DNA of 64,000 bases from Kutzneria sp. CA-103260 (GTDB taxonomy: Bacteria; Actinomycetota; Actinomycetes; Mycobacteriales; Pseudonocardiaceae). The notes under the pieces were generated by a model. The model was not told where the DNA came from, did no database searches, and was given only the letters and a program-made list of their open reading frames with translations. A program made the position numbers and the translations under genes. The stretch covers positions 248,001 through 312,000 of the forward strand of contig NZ_CP073318.1 of NCBI RefSeq assembly GCF_018263855.1, read 5' to 3'. Shown one piece after another: positions 50,548 to 60,400 of this stretch (position 1 is its first letter; every line of letters starts with the position of its first letter).

Positions 50548-53007
50548 TCAACTGTAGCGAATGAGTTCGCCGACCTTGGCCGTGCGTACGCCCCGCACGG
50601 CCAGCCAGCCGGCGATCACCACCACCAGCAGGGCAGCGCCCACCGAATACGCCGCGAACGGCCACCAGGACGAGGGTTCCGGCGTGGGGGCAAGCCAGGG
50701 TGCGGGATCCAGTCGTGGGGCGGACAGGGCCGAGGCGGCCAGGCCGACGGCCGCCCCGGCGGCCAGCGTGGCGGCGGCGATCGCGCCGAACTCCACCAGG
50801 TGACTGGCGATGAGGGTCCGGGCGGTCAGCCCCATCCGCGTCGCCAGCGCCCCGGACAGCGCGGTCTGCCGCCGCCGCGCGCCAACGGCCAGTAGCAGGG
50901 AGGCGGCGGCGACCACAGCCAGCAGTGCGCCGACGGAGGCGATGTAGCCGAAGGTCCACTCCATCGTGAGGAATGGCAACGCGTTCAGCGACGTGGCCGC
51001 CGTCCGAACGTGGATGCGCTCGATTCCGGCGGCGGCCAGGGCCGAGGTCACGGTGGTCACGTCCGCGCCGGACCAGACGAACCAGGAACCGGGCGCGTAG
51101 ATGTTGGTCAAAGCCTTGCGCGACACCACATAGCCGCCGCTGCGCGGAATGCCGGGGAACGCGGACACGGCGGCAATCGTGTGCAGCGGCGCGAATCCGT
51201 CGAGCGAGAGCTGGCCGGTGGGCACCGGGCCGACCGCGATCGCCCCGTCGGCCCCGAGTTGGCCAATGGCGTCCAGGGTGGAGTACGCGCCCTGGGCGAA
51301 GGTGTCCGGATCCACGACGAGCGTGGCGCCGGCCCGGCCGACCAGGGTGCTGACGCCCCGCAGGGACTCGGGCAGCGAACGATTGCGCTGCCCCAGCCCC
51401 AGGTCGGTGGACACCTGCACGGAGGTCTCGGCCCCGACCAGGTTGCCGGACTTCGCCGCCAGCGCGTCCCGTTCCGCGCCCTCCACGCCATTCCCGACAG
51501 CGAAGGTGCCGACCGCCAGCACCCCGACCAGCAGCACGCCGATCACCGCCGTGCTCGCCGCCGCCAACCGGCGCGCGGCCAGCTGCACCGACGGCACGGT
51601 CCACAGGTTCAGCCGGTGCGACCACGCCAGCAGCAGCCGCCCCACCCGCGCGGCGACCCCGGCGACCACGATCACCGCCAGCACCGGGAAAGCCAGGGCC
51701 AGCGGGTCGACGTGGGTCGTCGCGGCAGGGTCGCCGGCCGGCACCATCCCGTTGGCCAGCCGCGTCCACGACCACACGGCCAGGGCCAGCACCGGCAGCT
51801 CGAACGGGATCGCGCGGACGAACCCGGGCACGCGTCCCTGCTTGCGGACCTGGAACACCCGGTGCGTCCACGCCGTCGCGGTGATCGTCAGGGTGAGCAA
51901 CGCCAGCGCGACGACGCCGGCCACCAACAGGGCCGCCCAACCCAGCGTCGCCGGTTCCAGCTCCGCGGCCGGGGCGTACCACGGCAATGTGAGCCGGGCG
52001 GCGGCGAGACCCAGCACCGCGCCGACCATGATCGGCCCGCCGAGTTCCAGCAAACCCATGGCCCCCAACGACATCGGCGCGCTGCCACGAGCCCAGAGCA
52101 GGAACAGCTGCGGCTGCCGGCGGCGACACCACTGGGTGGCGATGGCCATCACGCCGACCAGGCCGACCAACAGGCTCACGGCGGTCAGCGGGGCCACGAA
52201 GGCGATCAGGTTGTCCTGCGCCTGCCGGGCGTTGGCCAAAACGGCAGGGAACTGCTGGTGCACAACGGCCACGCCGGTCAACCCATCGGCAGCGAAGGCG
52301 GCCTTCAGTGCACTGGCGAGGGCGTCGCCGCGTTGCCGCAACTGCTCGGCCTGACCCATGGTCGACGGCAACGCCGTCGGGAAGTGCGCGGTGACGGTGA
52401 ATCTGCCGGCCGTGGCGGTCAGCTGGTCCAGGCTCGGCTCGAAGATCGGCCCCGACACCAGGTCGCCGAGCGTCTGCAGCGTCACCCAGTCCACCTCGGT
52501 GCACCAGAACGGCGAGACCGGCTCCTGCAAGTCGGAGTAGACGCCGCTGACGCCGGGGGTGCCTGGGCCGGCCCCGGTGTTGCGGGCGTACGCCTCGGGC
52601 AGCAGCTGGCTTCCGGCCTTGCCCTGCCGGATCTGGAGGTTGGCCGCCGCATCGTCGCGGTAGGCCAGCCGCACGGCCACCGCCGGACCCAGGTCGCGTC
52701 CGTAGGCGTCGGAGTAGGCGCCGACCAGCGTCTGCGGAAACCCTTGCTGCGCGGCGACTTTCCGGGCGTCGGCGGCGATCCACGTGGTCTGCTGGCCGGT
52801 CGCGTTCACCGCGGCGACGTACACCGGCAGTGTCTGGGCGCAGCCCTGGGTGGACTGGTAAGCGATTGCCGCGCTGCCGCTGGCCACGCCGCACAGCACC
52901 GCGGACGCGGCGACGAAGGCCAGCAGCAGACCGGTGACCGTCGCCACGACCGTCGACGAGCCGTTGGCCAGACCGGTGCGGATCGAGCTCCCCCAGGGCA
53001 GACGCAT
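50548..53007 (-). CDS. FtsX-like ABC transporter permease
   Basis: An 819-aa membrane protein. An N-terminal helix (about 22-48) precedes a roughly 220-residue extracellular segment, then a block of helices (about 265-480), a second extracellular segment (about 500-670) and three C-terminal helices ending VGELIRYS. This is the duplicated MacB/FtsX layout used in lipoprotein or peptide export. No ATPase gene is adjacent, which is unusual. It is 9 bp after the EgtE-like gene on the same strand. Confidence 0.8.
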   Translation of the reverse strand: MRLPWGSSIRTGLANGSSTVVATVTGLLLAFVAASAVLCGVASGSAAIAYQSTQGCAQTLPVYVAAVNATGQQTTWIAADARKVAAQQGFPQTLVGAYSDAYGRDLGPAVAVRLAYRDDAAANLQIRQGKAGSQLLPEAYARNTGAGPGTPGVSGVYSDLQEPVSPFWCTEVDWVTLQTLGDLVSGPIFEPSLDQLTATAGRFTVTAHFPTALPSTMGQAEQLRQRGDALASALKAAFAADGLTGVAVVHQQFPAVLANARQAQDNLIAFVAPLTAVSLLVGLVGVMAIATQWCRRRQPQLFLLWARGSAPMSLGAMGLLELGGPIMVGAVLGLAAARLTLPWYAPAAELEPATLGWAALLVAGVVALALLTLTITATAWTHRVFQVRKQGRVPGFVRAIPFELPVLALAVWSWTRLANGMVPAGDPAATTHVDPLALAFPVLAVIVVAGVAARVGRLLLAWSHRLNLWTVPSVQLAARRLAAASTAVIGVLLVGVLAVGTFAVGNGVEGAERDALAAKSGNLVGAETSVQVSTDLGLGQRNRSLPESLRGVSTLVGRAGATLVVDPDTFAQGAYSTLDAIGQLGADGAIAVGPVPTGQLSLDGFAPLHTIAAVSAFPGIPRSGGYVVSRKALTNIYAPGSWFVWSGADVTTVTSALAAAGIERIHVRTAATSLNALPFLTMEWTFGYIASVGALLAVVAAASLLLAVGARRRQTALSGALATRMGLTARTLIASHLVEFGAIAAATLAAGAAVGLAASALSAPRLDPAPWLAPTPEPSSWWPFAAYSVGAALLVVVIAGWLAVRGVRTAKVGELIRYS

Positions 53008-53016
53008 CCGCCCAGA

Positions 53017-54141
53017 CTATGCCGCCAACAACGCCCGAATCCGTGGAATCTCGCCAATCTCGAAGTCGACGTGCGGGCTCAGGCGCAGCATCGGCCGCGT
53101 GATGTCCAGCGGCGCCCGGGCCGGAGCGGACACGGTGGTGAGCATCTTGCGGTCGAGCAGATCGGCCCGCAGCCGGAACAGGTTCAGGTCGGTGTCCGGC
53201 ACCAGCGCGACGATCGCCCCGGGGGCGTCGATGGGGTCCCGCAGCGACCAGCCGGGCAGGTCGGCCAGCCCGGACCGGAGTTCACGGCCGACCGCCGCCA
53301 GCCGCTCGCGGATCAGGGCGGGCCCGATCCCCACGTACTCCCGCAGCGTGGTGGCCAGCCCGACCCGGCCGGCCACGTAAGCCTCGTGGCTCTCCAGATT
53401 GCGCACCGGCCGCTCGTGCTGGGCCAACGCCGGGACACGGGGCACCAGCCGCCCCTGCCACGGCTCGCGCACCGCCAGATAGCCGACGCCGCGCGGGCCG
53501 CACAGCCACTTCCGGCTGGTGCCGTAGACCGCGGCGACGCCGGCCGGGATCTCGATCTGCCCCAGCGCCTGCGCGGTGTCGATCACAACCGGCACGTCGC
53601 CGGCGATCTCGACGATCTCCCGGGCCGGCTGGGCCAGCGCCCGGTGCGCGGTGAGCCCGGTCAGGTGCACCATGGCCGGCCGCTTCGTGAGCAGCCTGCG
53701 GCGGAGCGCTTCCAGGTCGATCAGGCCGCTGCCGTCCACGTCGAGCACCACGGGTTCGAGGCCGCGGTACCGGAACGCCTCGATGTTCGGGCCCCATTCG
53801 CTCGGCGCGATCCAGACCTCGTCCCCCGCCTCGCACGGCCACGCCGCCAGCAGTTGCGTCACGGCCGTGGAGGAGCTGTCCAGCAGGGCCACCTCGTCCT
53901 GGTCGAAGCCGCCGAGCAGCTCGCCCAGCCGCTGCCGGGCCTCGGTGACGGCCCCGTCGGCCTCGGCCTCGGCGACGTAGCCGCCGAGCTCGGCCTCCAG
54001 TTCGAGGTGTCGGGCGATCGCGGCCCAGGTGGCGACCGTGGTCCGGCCGCACGCCGCCGTGTCCAGGTGCAGCAGCGGGGTTTCCGTCCGCAGCGCCGTC
54101 CACGCCGCCCGCACCGAGTCGTGTGGCAATCCCGTTGTCAT
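53017..54141 (-). CDS. Class V aminotransferase-fold PLP enzyme, EgtE-like
   Basis: A 374-aa PLP enzyme. LLHLDTAACGRTTVATWAAIARHLELEAELGGYVAEAEA at the N-terminus closely follows EgtE, the C-S lyase of ergothioneine synthesis. VVIDTAQALGQIEIP carries the PLP Asp and YGTSRKWLCGPRGVGYL the Schiff-base Lys. The other egt genes are not in the window, so ergothioneine synthesis cannot be claimed; another cysteine-desulfurase-like activity is possible. Start at the ATG at 54141, 1 nt after the end of the upstream membrane protein gene. Confidence 0.82.
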   Translation of the reverse strand: MTTGLPHDSVRAAWTALRTETPLLHLDTAACGRTTVATWAAIARHLELEAELGGYVAEAEADGAVTEARQRLGELLGGFDQDEVALLDSSSTAVTQLLAAWPCEAGDEVWIAPSEWGPNIEAFRYRGLEPVVLDVDGSGLIDLEALRRRLLTKRPAMVHLTGLTAHRALAQPAREIVEIAGDVPVVIDTAQALGQIEIPAGVAAVYGTSRKWLCGPRGVGYLAVREPWQGRLVPRVPALAQHERPVRNLESHEAYVAGRVGLATTLREYVGIGPALIRERLAAVGRELRSGLADLPGWSLRDPIDAPGAIVALVPDTDLNLFRLRADLLDRKMLTTVSAPARAPLDITRPMLRLSPHVDFEIGEIPRIRALLAA

Positions 54142-54142
54142 G

Positions 54143-54691
54143 TCACGCAGTCTGCCGGGCACGGACCCGCTCCGGGTACTTCGCGGTGAAGATCGCCGGG
54201 ATCACGAAGCCGGCCACCTGCGCCAGGGTCGTCACGACCGTGCTGGCGTGGGCCGCGTCCAGGACGGCCAGCACCGCGCCGGTCACCGTGAACGCGATGG
54301 CCCACGCCGTCGTCAGCACCACGTTGACGCGCAGGAAGACGGGCATGTGCCAGAACTCCTGGGGCGTCTGCTGCTTGGCTATGCCCAGCGTGAACGGCTG
54401 CTTCATGGCGAGGCCGCCCCACGCGGTCAGGGCCAGCCAGCCCATCGAGATGGCGCCGACGAAGTGCTGCGCCGGCGACTGCGGGACGAGGAACGAGAAG
54501 GCCGTCAGCGCCACGAAGTAGACCATCGTGCTGATCTCCAGCACCTGCGAGTCGAGCGGGGTGCCCTTGCGCTGGCCCTGGACGAACAGGCCGACTGCGA
54601 GCACGAGGCCGGTCAGCGCGCCCCACTGCCAGCCCAGCGACGACAGGACGGCGAAGGCGATCCAGGGGACGAAACCGCGCAGGTAGTTCAT
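54143..54691 (-). CDS. Integral membrane protein, PadR-controlled
   Basis: A 182-aa protein with about five hydrophobic helices (FVPWIAFAVLSSLGWQWGALTGLVLAVGLFV, then STMVYFVALTAFSFLVP, FVGAISMGWLALTAWGGL, and two near the C-terminus). I recognise no catalytic motif. It is first in an operon with the EgtE-like and FtsX-like genes. A PadR-type site lies 14 nt before its start, so it is likely induced when the divergent PadR protein releases. Confidence 0.7.
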   Translation of the reverse strand: MNYLRGFVPWIAFAVLSSLGWQWGALTGLVLAVGLFVQGQRKGTPLDSQVLEISTMVYFVALTAFSFLVPQSPAQHFVGAISMGWLALTAWGGLAMKQPFTLGIAKQQTPQEFWHMPVFLRVNVVLTTAWAIAFTVTGAVLAVLDAAHASTVVTTLAQVAGFVIPAIFTAKYPERVRARQTA

Positions 54692-54704
54692 CGCTGCTCC
54701 TCAT

Positions 54705-54720
54705 ATGTCATTAGTGACAT
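54705..54720. promoter_or_regulatory. PadR operator (ATGT-N8-ACAT)
   Basis: ATGTCA (54705-54710) and TGACAT (54715-54720) with a 4-nt centre. This meets the ATGT-N8-ACAT consensus known for Bacillus PadR and lies between a PadR gene and its divergent neighbour. A half site ATGTCA recurs at 54748-54753. Confidence 0.7.
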
Positions 54721-54762
54721 GTGGAAGTTAGAACGTCCTCGGACAACATGTCAAGAGTGGAG

Positions 54763-54768
54763 TATGAT
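54763..54768 (+). promoter_or_regulatory. Leaderless -10 box of the PadR gene
   Basis: TATGAT, five of six bases of TATAAT, lies 6 nt before the ATG at 54775; GGACAA 16 nt upstream is a weak -35. Confidence 0.45.
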
Positions 54769-54774
54769 GGGGCA

Positions 54775-55299
54775 ATGAGCCTCCGCCACGCGGCCCTCGG
54801 GCTGCTCACCTTCGGCCCCGCGAGCGGGTACGACCTGCTCCAGACGTTCAACGGCTCGCTGGCCAACGTGTGGCCCGCGACCCAGAGCCAGCTGTACGGC
54901 GAGCTGGGCAAACTCGCCGAAGCGGGCCTGGTCACGGTGGCCGAGGAGGGGGCTCGGCGGCGCAAGGAGTACGCGCTCACCGACGCCGGCCTGGCCGAGC
55001 TGCGGCACTGGCTGGTCGACGTCGAGCCGACCGTCGTGCGGCGCAGCGACGTGCTGCTGCGGGTGTTCTTCCTCGGCATCGTCGAGCCCGAGCAGGCCGA
55101 GGAGTTCCTGCGCGAGCGGGAGCGGGACGCCATCGAACGGCAGGCCGAGCTGCGGGTCACCGAGAAGGAGATCGCCTCCGACACCGTCGACCTGGCCGTC
55201 TACGGCCGGCTCGCGCTGGAGTGGGGCCTGCGGTTCACCGAGATGCAGCGGGAGTGGGCCGTGTGGGCGCAGCAGGAAGTGGCCAAGGTTCGTGGGTAG
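54775..55299 (+). CDS. PadR-family regulator
   Basis: A 174-aa winged-helix protein. RHAALGLLTFGPASGYDLLQTFNGSLANVWPATQSQLYGELGKLAEAGLVTVAEEGARRRKEYALTDAGLAELRHWL (about 4-80) is a typical PadR core, followed by a C-terminal dimerisation coiled coil. The start ATG at 54775 has a TATGAT -10 ending 6 nt before it and no ribosome site, so it is probably leaderless. Confidence 0.88.
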   Translation: MSLRHAALGLLTFGPASGYDLLQTFNGSLANVWPATQSQLYGELGKLAEAGLVTVAEEGARRRKEYALTDAGLAELRHWLVDVEPTVVRRSDVLLRVFFLGIVEPEQAEEFLRERERDAIERQAELRVTEKEIASDTVDLAVYGRLALEWGLRFTEMQREWAVWAQQEVAKVRG

Positions 55300-55302
55300 G
55301 CT
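55297..55302 (+). promoter_or_regulatory. -10-like box formed by the PadR stop codon
   Basis: TAGGCT at 55297-55302 includes the PadR TAG stop and lies 6 nt before the TetR ATG at 55309, which has no ribosome site. Confidence 0.35.
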
Positions 55303-55308
55303 CTGGAT

Positions 55309-55980
55309 ATGGTGAGCTCGACCCGGGACCGGCTGCTGTTGGCCGCCGGGCAGCTGTTGCACGAGGCCCAGGGCGGCAACGTCTCCACCCGCGCCATCTG
55401 CGACCTGGCCGGCGTGCAGGCGCCGACCTTGTACCACCACTTCGGCAGCAAGCAGGGGCTGCTCGACGCCGTCGTCAACTACGGGTTCACGCAGTACGTC
55501 GCCGAGCACACCGCCGAGGTCGCCGACCCCGTGCAGGCGCTGCGGGCCGGCTGGGACAGCCACGTCCGGTACGGGCTGGAGCATCCCGGCTTCTACGTGC
55601 TGCTCTACGGGCAGATCGAGCCAACCGTGCCGTGCACCCTGACCGCTCGGGCCGAGGCCATGCTGCTCGACCGCCTCGTGGAGGTCGCCCGCTCCGGCCG
55701 CCTGCTCGTGCCGCCGGCCGACGCAGCCCGGGAGATCGTCGCCGCCAATGTCGGGGTCACGCTGAGCCTCATCGCCCGCCCCGAAGAGGAGCGGGACCTG
55801 GCCATGTCGGCCCGGGTCCGGGACGCCGTGATCGGCTCGCTGGTCACCGACGAGGGTGTACGCGACGGTTCAGTTGGAGCCCTGGCGGTCGCGCTGTCGG
55901 CGGCGCTGGCCGAGGGATCGTCGTTGTCCGCGGCGGAAACCACGCTGCTGCGGGAGTGGCTGGGCAGGCTCTCGGGTTGA
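55309..55980 (+). CDS. TetR-family regulator
   Basis: A 223-aa repressor. RDRLLLAAGQLLHEAQGGNVSTRAICDLAGVQAPTLYHHFGSKQGLLDAV (about 5-54) is the DNA-binding domain; the recognition stretch APTLYHHFGSK is typical. It follows the PadR gene by 9 nt and may share its transcript. It is convergent with the PPK2 gene. No palindrome that would mark its target is evident beside it. Confidence 0.87.
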   Translation: MVSSTRDRLLLAAGQLLHEAQGGNVSTRAICDLAGVQAPTLYHHFGSKQGLLDAVVNYGFTQYVAEHTAEVADPVQALRAGWDSHVRYGLEHPGFYVLLYGQIEPTVPCTLTARAEAMLLDRLVEVARSGRLLVPPADAAREIVAANVGVTLSLIARPEEERDLAMSARVRDAVIGSLVTDEGVRDGSVGALAVALSAALAEGSSLSAAETTLLREWLGRLSG

Positions 55981-55993
55981 TGCAACGTCGCCT

Positions 55994-56800
55994 TCACTGC
56001 GTCTCGGCGACCAGTGAGGCCGCGTGATCGGGGACGAAGGTCTGGCTGTCCATGGGCGGGCGCTCGTAGCCGGTCGACGGCGGCCGGTGCGGCAGGTGCA
56101 GCGGCCGCCGCTGGACGTCGTGGTACGGAATCGAGGACAGCAGGTGGGCGATCATGTTGATCCGGGCCCGGCGCTTGTCGTCGCTGTCCACCACCAGCCA
56201 CGGGGCCTCCGGGATGTCGGTGTGCGCGAACATCTCGTCCTTGGCCCGTGAGTAGTCCTCCCAACGGGTGATCGACTCCGCGTCCATCGGCGAGAGCTTC
56301 CAGCGGCGCATCGGGTCGTCCAGACGGTCGTGGAACCGCTTCTCCTGCTGCTTGTCGGACACGGAGAACCAGTACTTGCGCAGCAGCAGGCCGTCCTCGA
56401 CCAGCAGCCGCTCGAAGATGGGGGCCTGGCGCAGGAAACGCCGGTACTCGTCGGGAGTGCAGAAGCCCATGACCCGCTCCACCCCGGCCCGGTTGTACCA
56501 GCTGCGGTCGAACAGCACGATCTCGCCGGCCGCCGGCAGGTGGGCGACGTAGCGCTGGAAGTACCACTGCGACCGCTCCCGCTCGGTCGGCGCCGGCAGC
56601 GCCGCGATGCGCGCGACCCGGGGATTGAGGTATTCGGTGACCCGCTTGATGGCGCCGCCCTTGCCGGCCGCGTCCCGGCCCTCGAACACCACTGCCACGC
56701 GGGCCTTCTCGTCCCGGACCCACTCCTGCAGCTTCACCAGTTCGCCCTGTAGCCGCAGCAGCTCCGTCTCGTACAGCGCGCGGTCGAGTCGCTTGCTCAT
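55994..56800 (-). CDS. ppk2: Polyphosphate kinase 2
   Basis: A 268-aa PPK2-family kinase that moves phosphate between polyphosphate and nucleoside diphosphates. Walker A is FEGRDAAGKGGAIKR (about 40-54), Walker B is VLFDRSWYNRAGVE, and the lid region is DDPMRRWKLSPMDAESITRWEDYSRAKDEMF. Size and motifs suit class I (ADP to ATP). A 45-residue tail is Pro- and His-rich and not conserved in the family core. Confidence 0.93.
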   Translation of the reverse strand: MSKRLDRALYETELLRLQGELVKLQEWVRDEKARVAVVFEGRDAAGKGGAIKRVTEYLNPRVARIAALPAPTERERSQWYFQRYVAHLPAAGEIVLFDRSWYNRAGVERVMGFCTPDEYRRFLRQAPIFERLLVEDGLLLRKYWFSVSDKQQEKRFHDRLDDPMRRWKLSPMDAESITRWEDYSRAKDEMFAHTDIPEAPWLVVDSDDKRRARINMIAHLLSSIPYHDVQRRPLHLPHRPPSTGYERPPMDSQTFVPDHAASLVAETQ

Positions 56801-56848
56801 CCGGCCATATCACCGCAGTCCCGTCGACCACGCCACCCGGGCTGACGA

Positions 56849-57295
56849 TCAGCCCCACTGATATTTCAGGAACTTGCCGTCCAGGGTGACCACCACGCGC
56901 TCGCCGCCCGGGTCCTCCCGGCGGTCCACATCGATCCTGAAGTTGATCGCGCTCATGATGCCGTCGCCGAACTTCTCGTGGATCAGCTCCTTGATGGTCG
57001 GGCCGTAGACCTGGAGCACCTCGTAGAACCGGTAGATGGTGGGGTCGGTGGGCACCGGCTGGTCCAGCGCGCCGCGGGTGGGCTGGGCGACGAGCCCGGC
57101 GACCTCGCCCGGCCCGAGCTCCAGGACGCGGGCGGCGGTCTCGGCCTGCTCCGGGCTCATCGGGTGCTGCCCCAGCAGCGCGGCGGTGGTCCAGGCCAGC
57201 GGCGCGTCCAGCGTGTCGGCGAGGTGCTGCCAGGTCAGGCCCAGCCGGGCCTTCGCGGCCAGCACCGCGGCGGCGGTCTCCTGCTTGGTCGTCAT
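56849..57295 (-). CDS. cynS: Cyanate hydratase (cyanase)
   Basis: A 148-aa decameric enzyme that turns cyanate plus bicarbonate into ammonia and carbon dioxide. The C-terminal cyanase domain is unmistakable: IYRFYEVLQVYGPTIKELIHEKFGDGIMSAINF with the Arg-Glu-Ser catalytic set, ending VVVTLDGKFLKYQW. The N-terminus is the usual helical lambda-repressor-like domain. The ATG at 57295 is divergent from the nitrate reductase gene, and both serve nitrogen acquisition. Confidence 0.95.
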   Translation of the reverse strand: MTTKQETAAAVLAAKARLGLTWQHLADTLDAPLAWTTAALLGQHPMSPEQAETAARVLELGPGEVAGLVAQPTRGALDQPVPTDPTIYRFYEVLQVYGPTIKELIHEKFGDGIMSAINFRIDVDRREDPGGERVVVTLDGKFLKYQWG

Positions 57296-57323
57296 GACCG
57301 CACGGTAGCGGCTCACCACCGCC

Positions 57324-57350
57324 GAAACACGATTGTGCAGTAGATGTAAC
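57324..57350. promoter_or_regulatory. Possible GlnR box between cyanase and nitrate reductase genes
   Basis: GAAAC (57324-57328), GTGCA (57335-57339) and GTAAC (57346-57350) are each spaced by 6 nt. This is the 11-nt phasing of GlnR sites (gTnAC-N6-GaAAC repeats), with mismatches in the middle element. The position in a divergent nitrogen-gene promoter supports it. Confidence 0.4.
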
Positions 57351-57406
57351 GGCGGTGGCCGGCCGTGTCACCACTGCGCAACAGCCCGTTCCTAGGGTTG
57401 GCGGCC

Positions 57407-60400
57407 GTGCCCGATTCGACGGTCAGGACCGTGTGCTCGTACTGCGGCGTGGGCTGTGGCGTCGTGCTCACGGTCCGCGACGGCCGGGTGGCGTCGGTGG
57501 CCGGCGACAAGGAACACCCGGCCAATTTCGGGCGACTGTGCACGAAGGGCGCGACCAGCCACGACATGCTCGCCGCGCCCGGCCGGCTCACCACGGCGCT
57601 GGTGCGCGCCGAGCGCGAGGCCCCGACCGAGCCGACCGACGTGGACCGGGCGATCACGCTGGCCGCGTCCCGGCTGCGGGCGATCCTCGACGAGCACGGC
57701 CCGGACGCGCTGTCGTTCTACGTCTCCGGGCAGCTCACCATGGAGGCCCAGTACCTGATCACCAAGCTGGCCAAGGGATTCGTGCGCACCAACCAGATCG
57801 AGTCCAACTCCCGGCTGTGCATGGCCAGCGCCGGCAGCGGCTACAAGCTCTCGCTCGGCGCCGACGGCCCGCCCGGCTCCTATCAGGACTTCGAGCACGC
57901 CGACGTGTTCCTGGTGATCGGCTCCAACATGGCCGACTGCCACCCGATCCTGTTCCTGCGCATGATGGACCGGGTCAAGCAGGGGGCCAAGCTGATCGTC
58001 GTGGACCCGCGGCGCACGGCCACCGCGGCCAAGGCGGACCTGTTCCTGCAGATCGCCCCGGGCGCGGATCTGGCTCTGCTGAACGGCTTGCTGCATTTGC
58101 TCCACGCGGACGGCTTGGTCGACGAGGAGTTCATCGCCGCGCACACCGAAGGCTGGGAGGCGATGCCCGAGTTCCTCGCCGACTACCCGCCGGACGTGGT
58201 GGTCGGCATCACCGGCATCCCCGAGGACGACATCCGCACCGCGGCCAAGTGGATCGGCGCGGCCGGCAACTGGATGAGCTGCTGGACCATGGGCCTCAAC
58301 CAGAGCACGCACGGCACGTGGAACACCAACGCGCTGTGCAACCTGCACCTGGCCACCGGGGCGATCTGCAAGCCCGGCAGCGGACCGTTCTCCCTGACCG
58401 GGCAGCCGAACGCGATGGGTGGCCGGGAGATGGGCTACATGGGCCCCGGGCTGCCGGGCCAGCGCTCCGTTCTGTCCACGGAGGACCGTTCGTTCGTCGA
58501 GCAGCTGTGGGAGGTGCCGGCCGGCACGATCCGCACCGAGGTCGGCCGGGGCACGATCGAGATGTTCGAGCGGATGGCCGCCGGCGACATCAAGGCGTGC
58601 TGGATCATCTGCACCAACCCGGTCGCGTCGGTGGCCAACCGGCGCACCGTGATCGAGGGGCTGGAAGCGGCCGAGCTGGTGATCACCCAGGACGCGTTCG
58701 CCGACACCGAGACCAACGGCTACGCCGACATCGTGCTGCCCGGGGCGATCTGGTCGGAGACCGAGGGCGTCATGGTCAACTCGGAGCGCAACGTCGTGCT
58801 GGCGCCTCAGGCCGTGGCCCCGGCCGGGCAGGCCATGCCCGACTGGCAGCTGATCGCCCGGGTGGCCGTGGAGATGGGCTATCCGTTCCACTACGACAGC
58901 GCCGAGCAGGTCTTCGAGGAGATCAAGCGGGCCAGCAATCCCTTCACCGGCTACGACCTGAGCGGCATCACCTACTCCCGGCTGCGGGAGAACCCGGTGC
59001 AGTGGCCGGCCGCCGAGGGTGGACCGGACCGCAATCCCATCCGCTACCGGGCCGGCGGTTCGCTGGTTTTCCCCACCGCCACTGGAAAAGCCTCGTTCTT
59101 CGCCCGGCCGCACCTGCCGCCGGCCGAACTGCCCGACGACGAGTTCCCGTTCACCCTGAACACCGGCCGGGTGCAGCACCAGTGGCACACCCTGACCAAG
59201 ACCGGCAAGGTCGCCAAGCTGACCAAGCTCAATCCCGGGCCGTTCGTGGAGATCCACCCCGCCGACGCGTCAGCTATGTCCGTTGTGGACGGTGACCAGG
59301 TGGAGATCGCCTCCCGGCGCGGGCGGGCGGTGCTGCCGGCCGTGGTGACCGACCGGGTGCGCCCCGGCTGCTGCTTCGCCCCGTTCCACTGGAACGACCT
59401 GTTCGGCGAGTACCTGAGCGTCAACGCGGTGACCAACGACGCGGTGGACCCGATCTCGTTCCAGCCGGAGTTCAAGGTGTGCGCGGTGTCCCTGGCCAAG
59501 ATCGCCGCCGCGCCGGCTGCCGGCACCTCAGGCCTCGCTGTTGGCCCGGGCGTGCCAGTCGCCTCCGTCGATGGTCCGGCTGTTCCGCTGGCTGCGATGC
59601 TCGGCGTGGCCGACATCCCGATGCCCGATTTCACTGCCGCCGAACGGCAGTACCTCGCCGGTTTCGCCTCCGGTGTGGGGGCCGGAGGCAGCGGGGTGCC
59701 GGTCCTACCGCCGCACGCGCCGATCGAGCCGTCGCGGGCGGCCTGGGTGGACGGGCTGCTCGCCGGCATGTTCTCGCGGGGATCGGTCGCCGCGGAGCCG
59801 TTACCGGGCAAGGAGATCGCCGTGCTGTGGGCCTCGCAGACCGGCAACGCGGAGCAGTTCGCGGCCGAGGCCGCGCGCCGCCTGGCGGAGAGCGGCTGGC
59901 AGCCGATCGTGGTCAGCATGGCCGAGGCGTCGGCGGACACGCTGCGTGCCGGCAATCCGGTGCTGCTGATCACCAGCACCTTCGGCGACGGCGACGCCCC
60001 GGACAACGGCGCACTGTTCTGGGACGCACTGTCCGAACAGGACACCCTGGCCGGGTTGCAGTACTCGGTGCTGGCCCTCGGCGACTCCAGCTACGACAAC
60101 TTCTGTGGCCACGGCAAGCGGATCGACACCCGGCTCCGCGAGCTGGGGGCGACGCATCTGGTGCCGAGGGCGGACTGCGAACCGGACTATCAGGCGACCG
60201 CCCGGAGCTGGCTCGACCAGGTGATCGTCGCGCTGAACACGACCCCGGCCCGACACCGTGACATCGAGCTGGTCGGCAATCGGCTGCTCAGCCTCCCGGG
60301 CGCCGGCAAGGAGGTGCGCGAGTTCACCTTCGACGCCGGCGATCTCGTCTACGAGACCGGCGACGCGCTCGGTGTGCTGCCGGTGAACAGCTCGGCCATG

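Noticed and set aside
51010..54189. A 1059-codon plus-strand frame opposite the permease and EgtE-like genes
   Set aside because: The translation is composition-biased and matches no family, while the minus-strand genes have full motifs.
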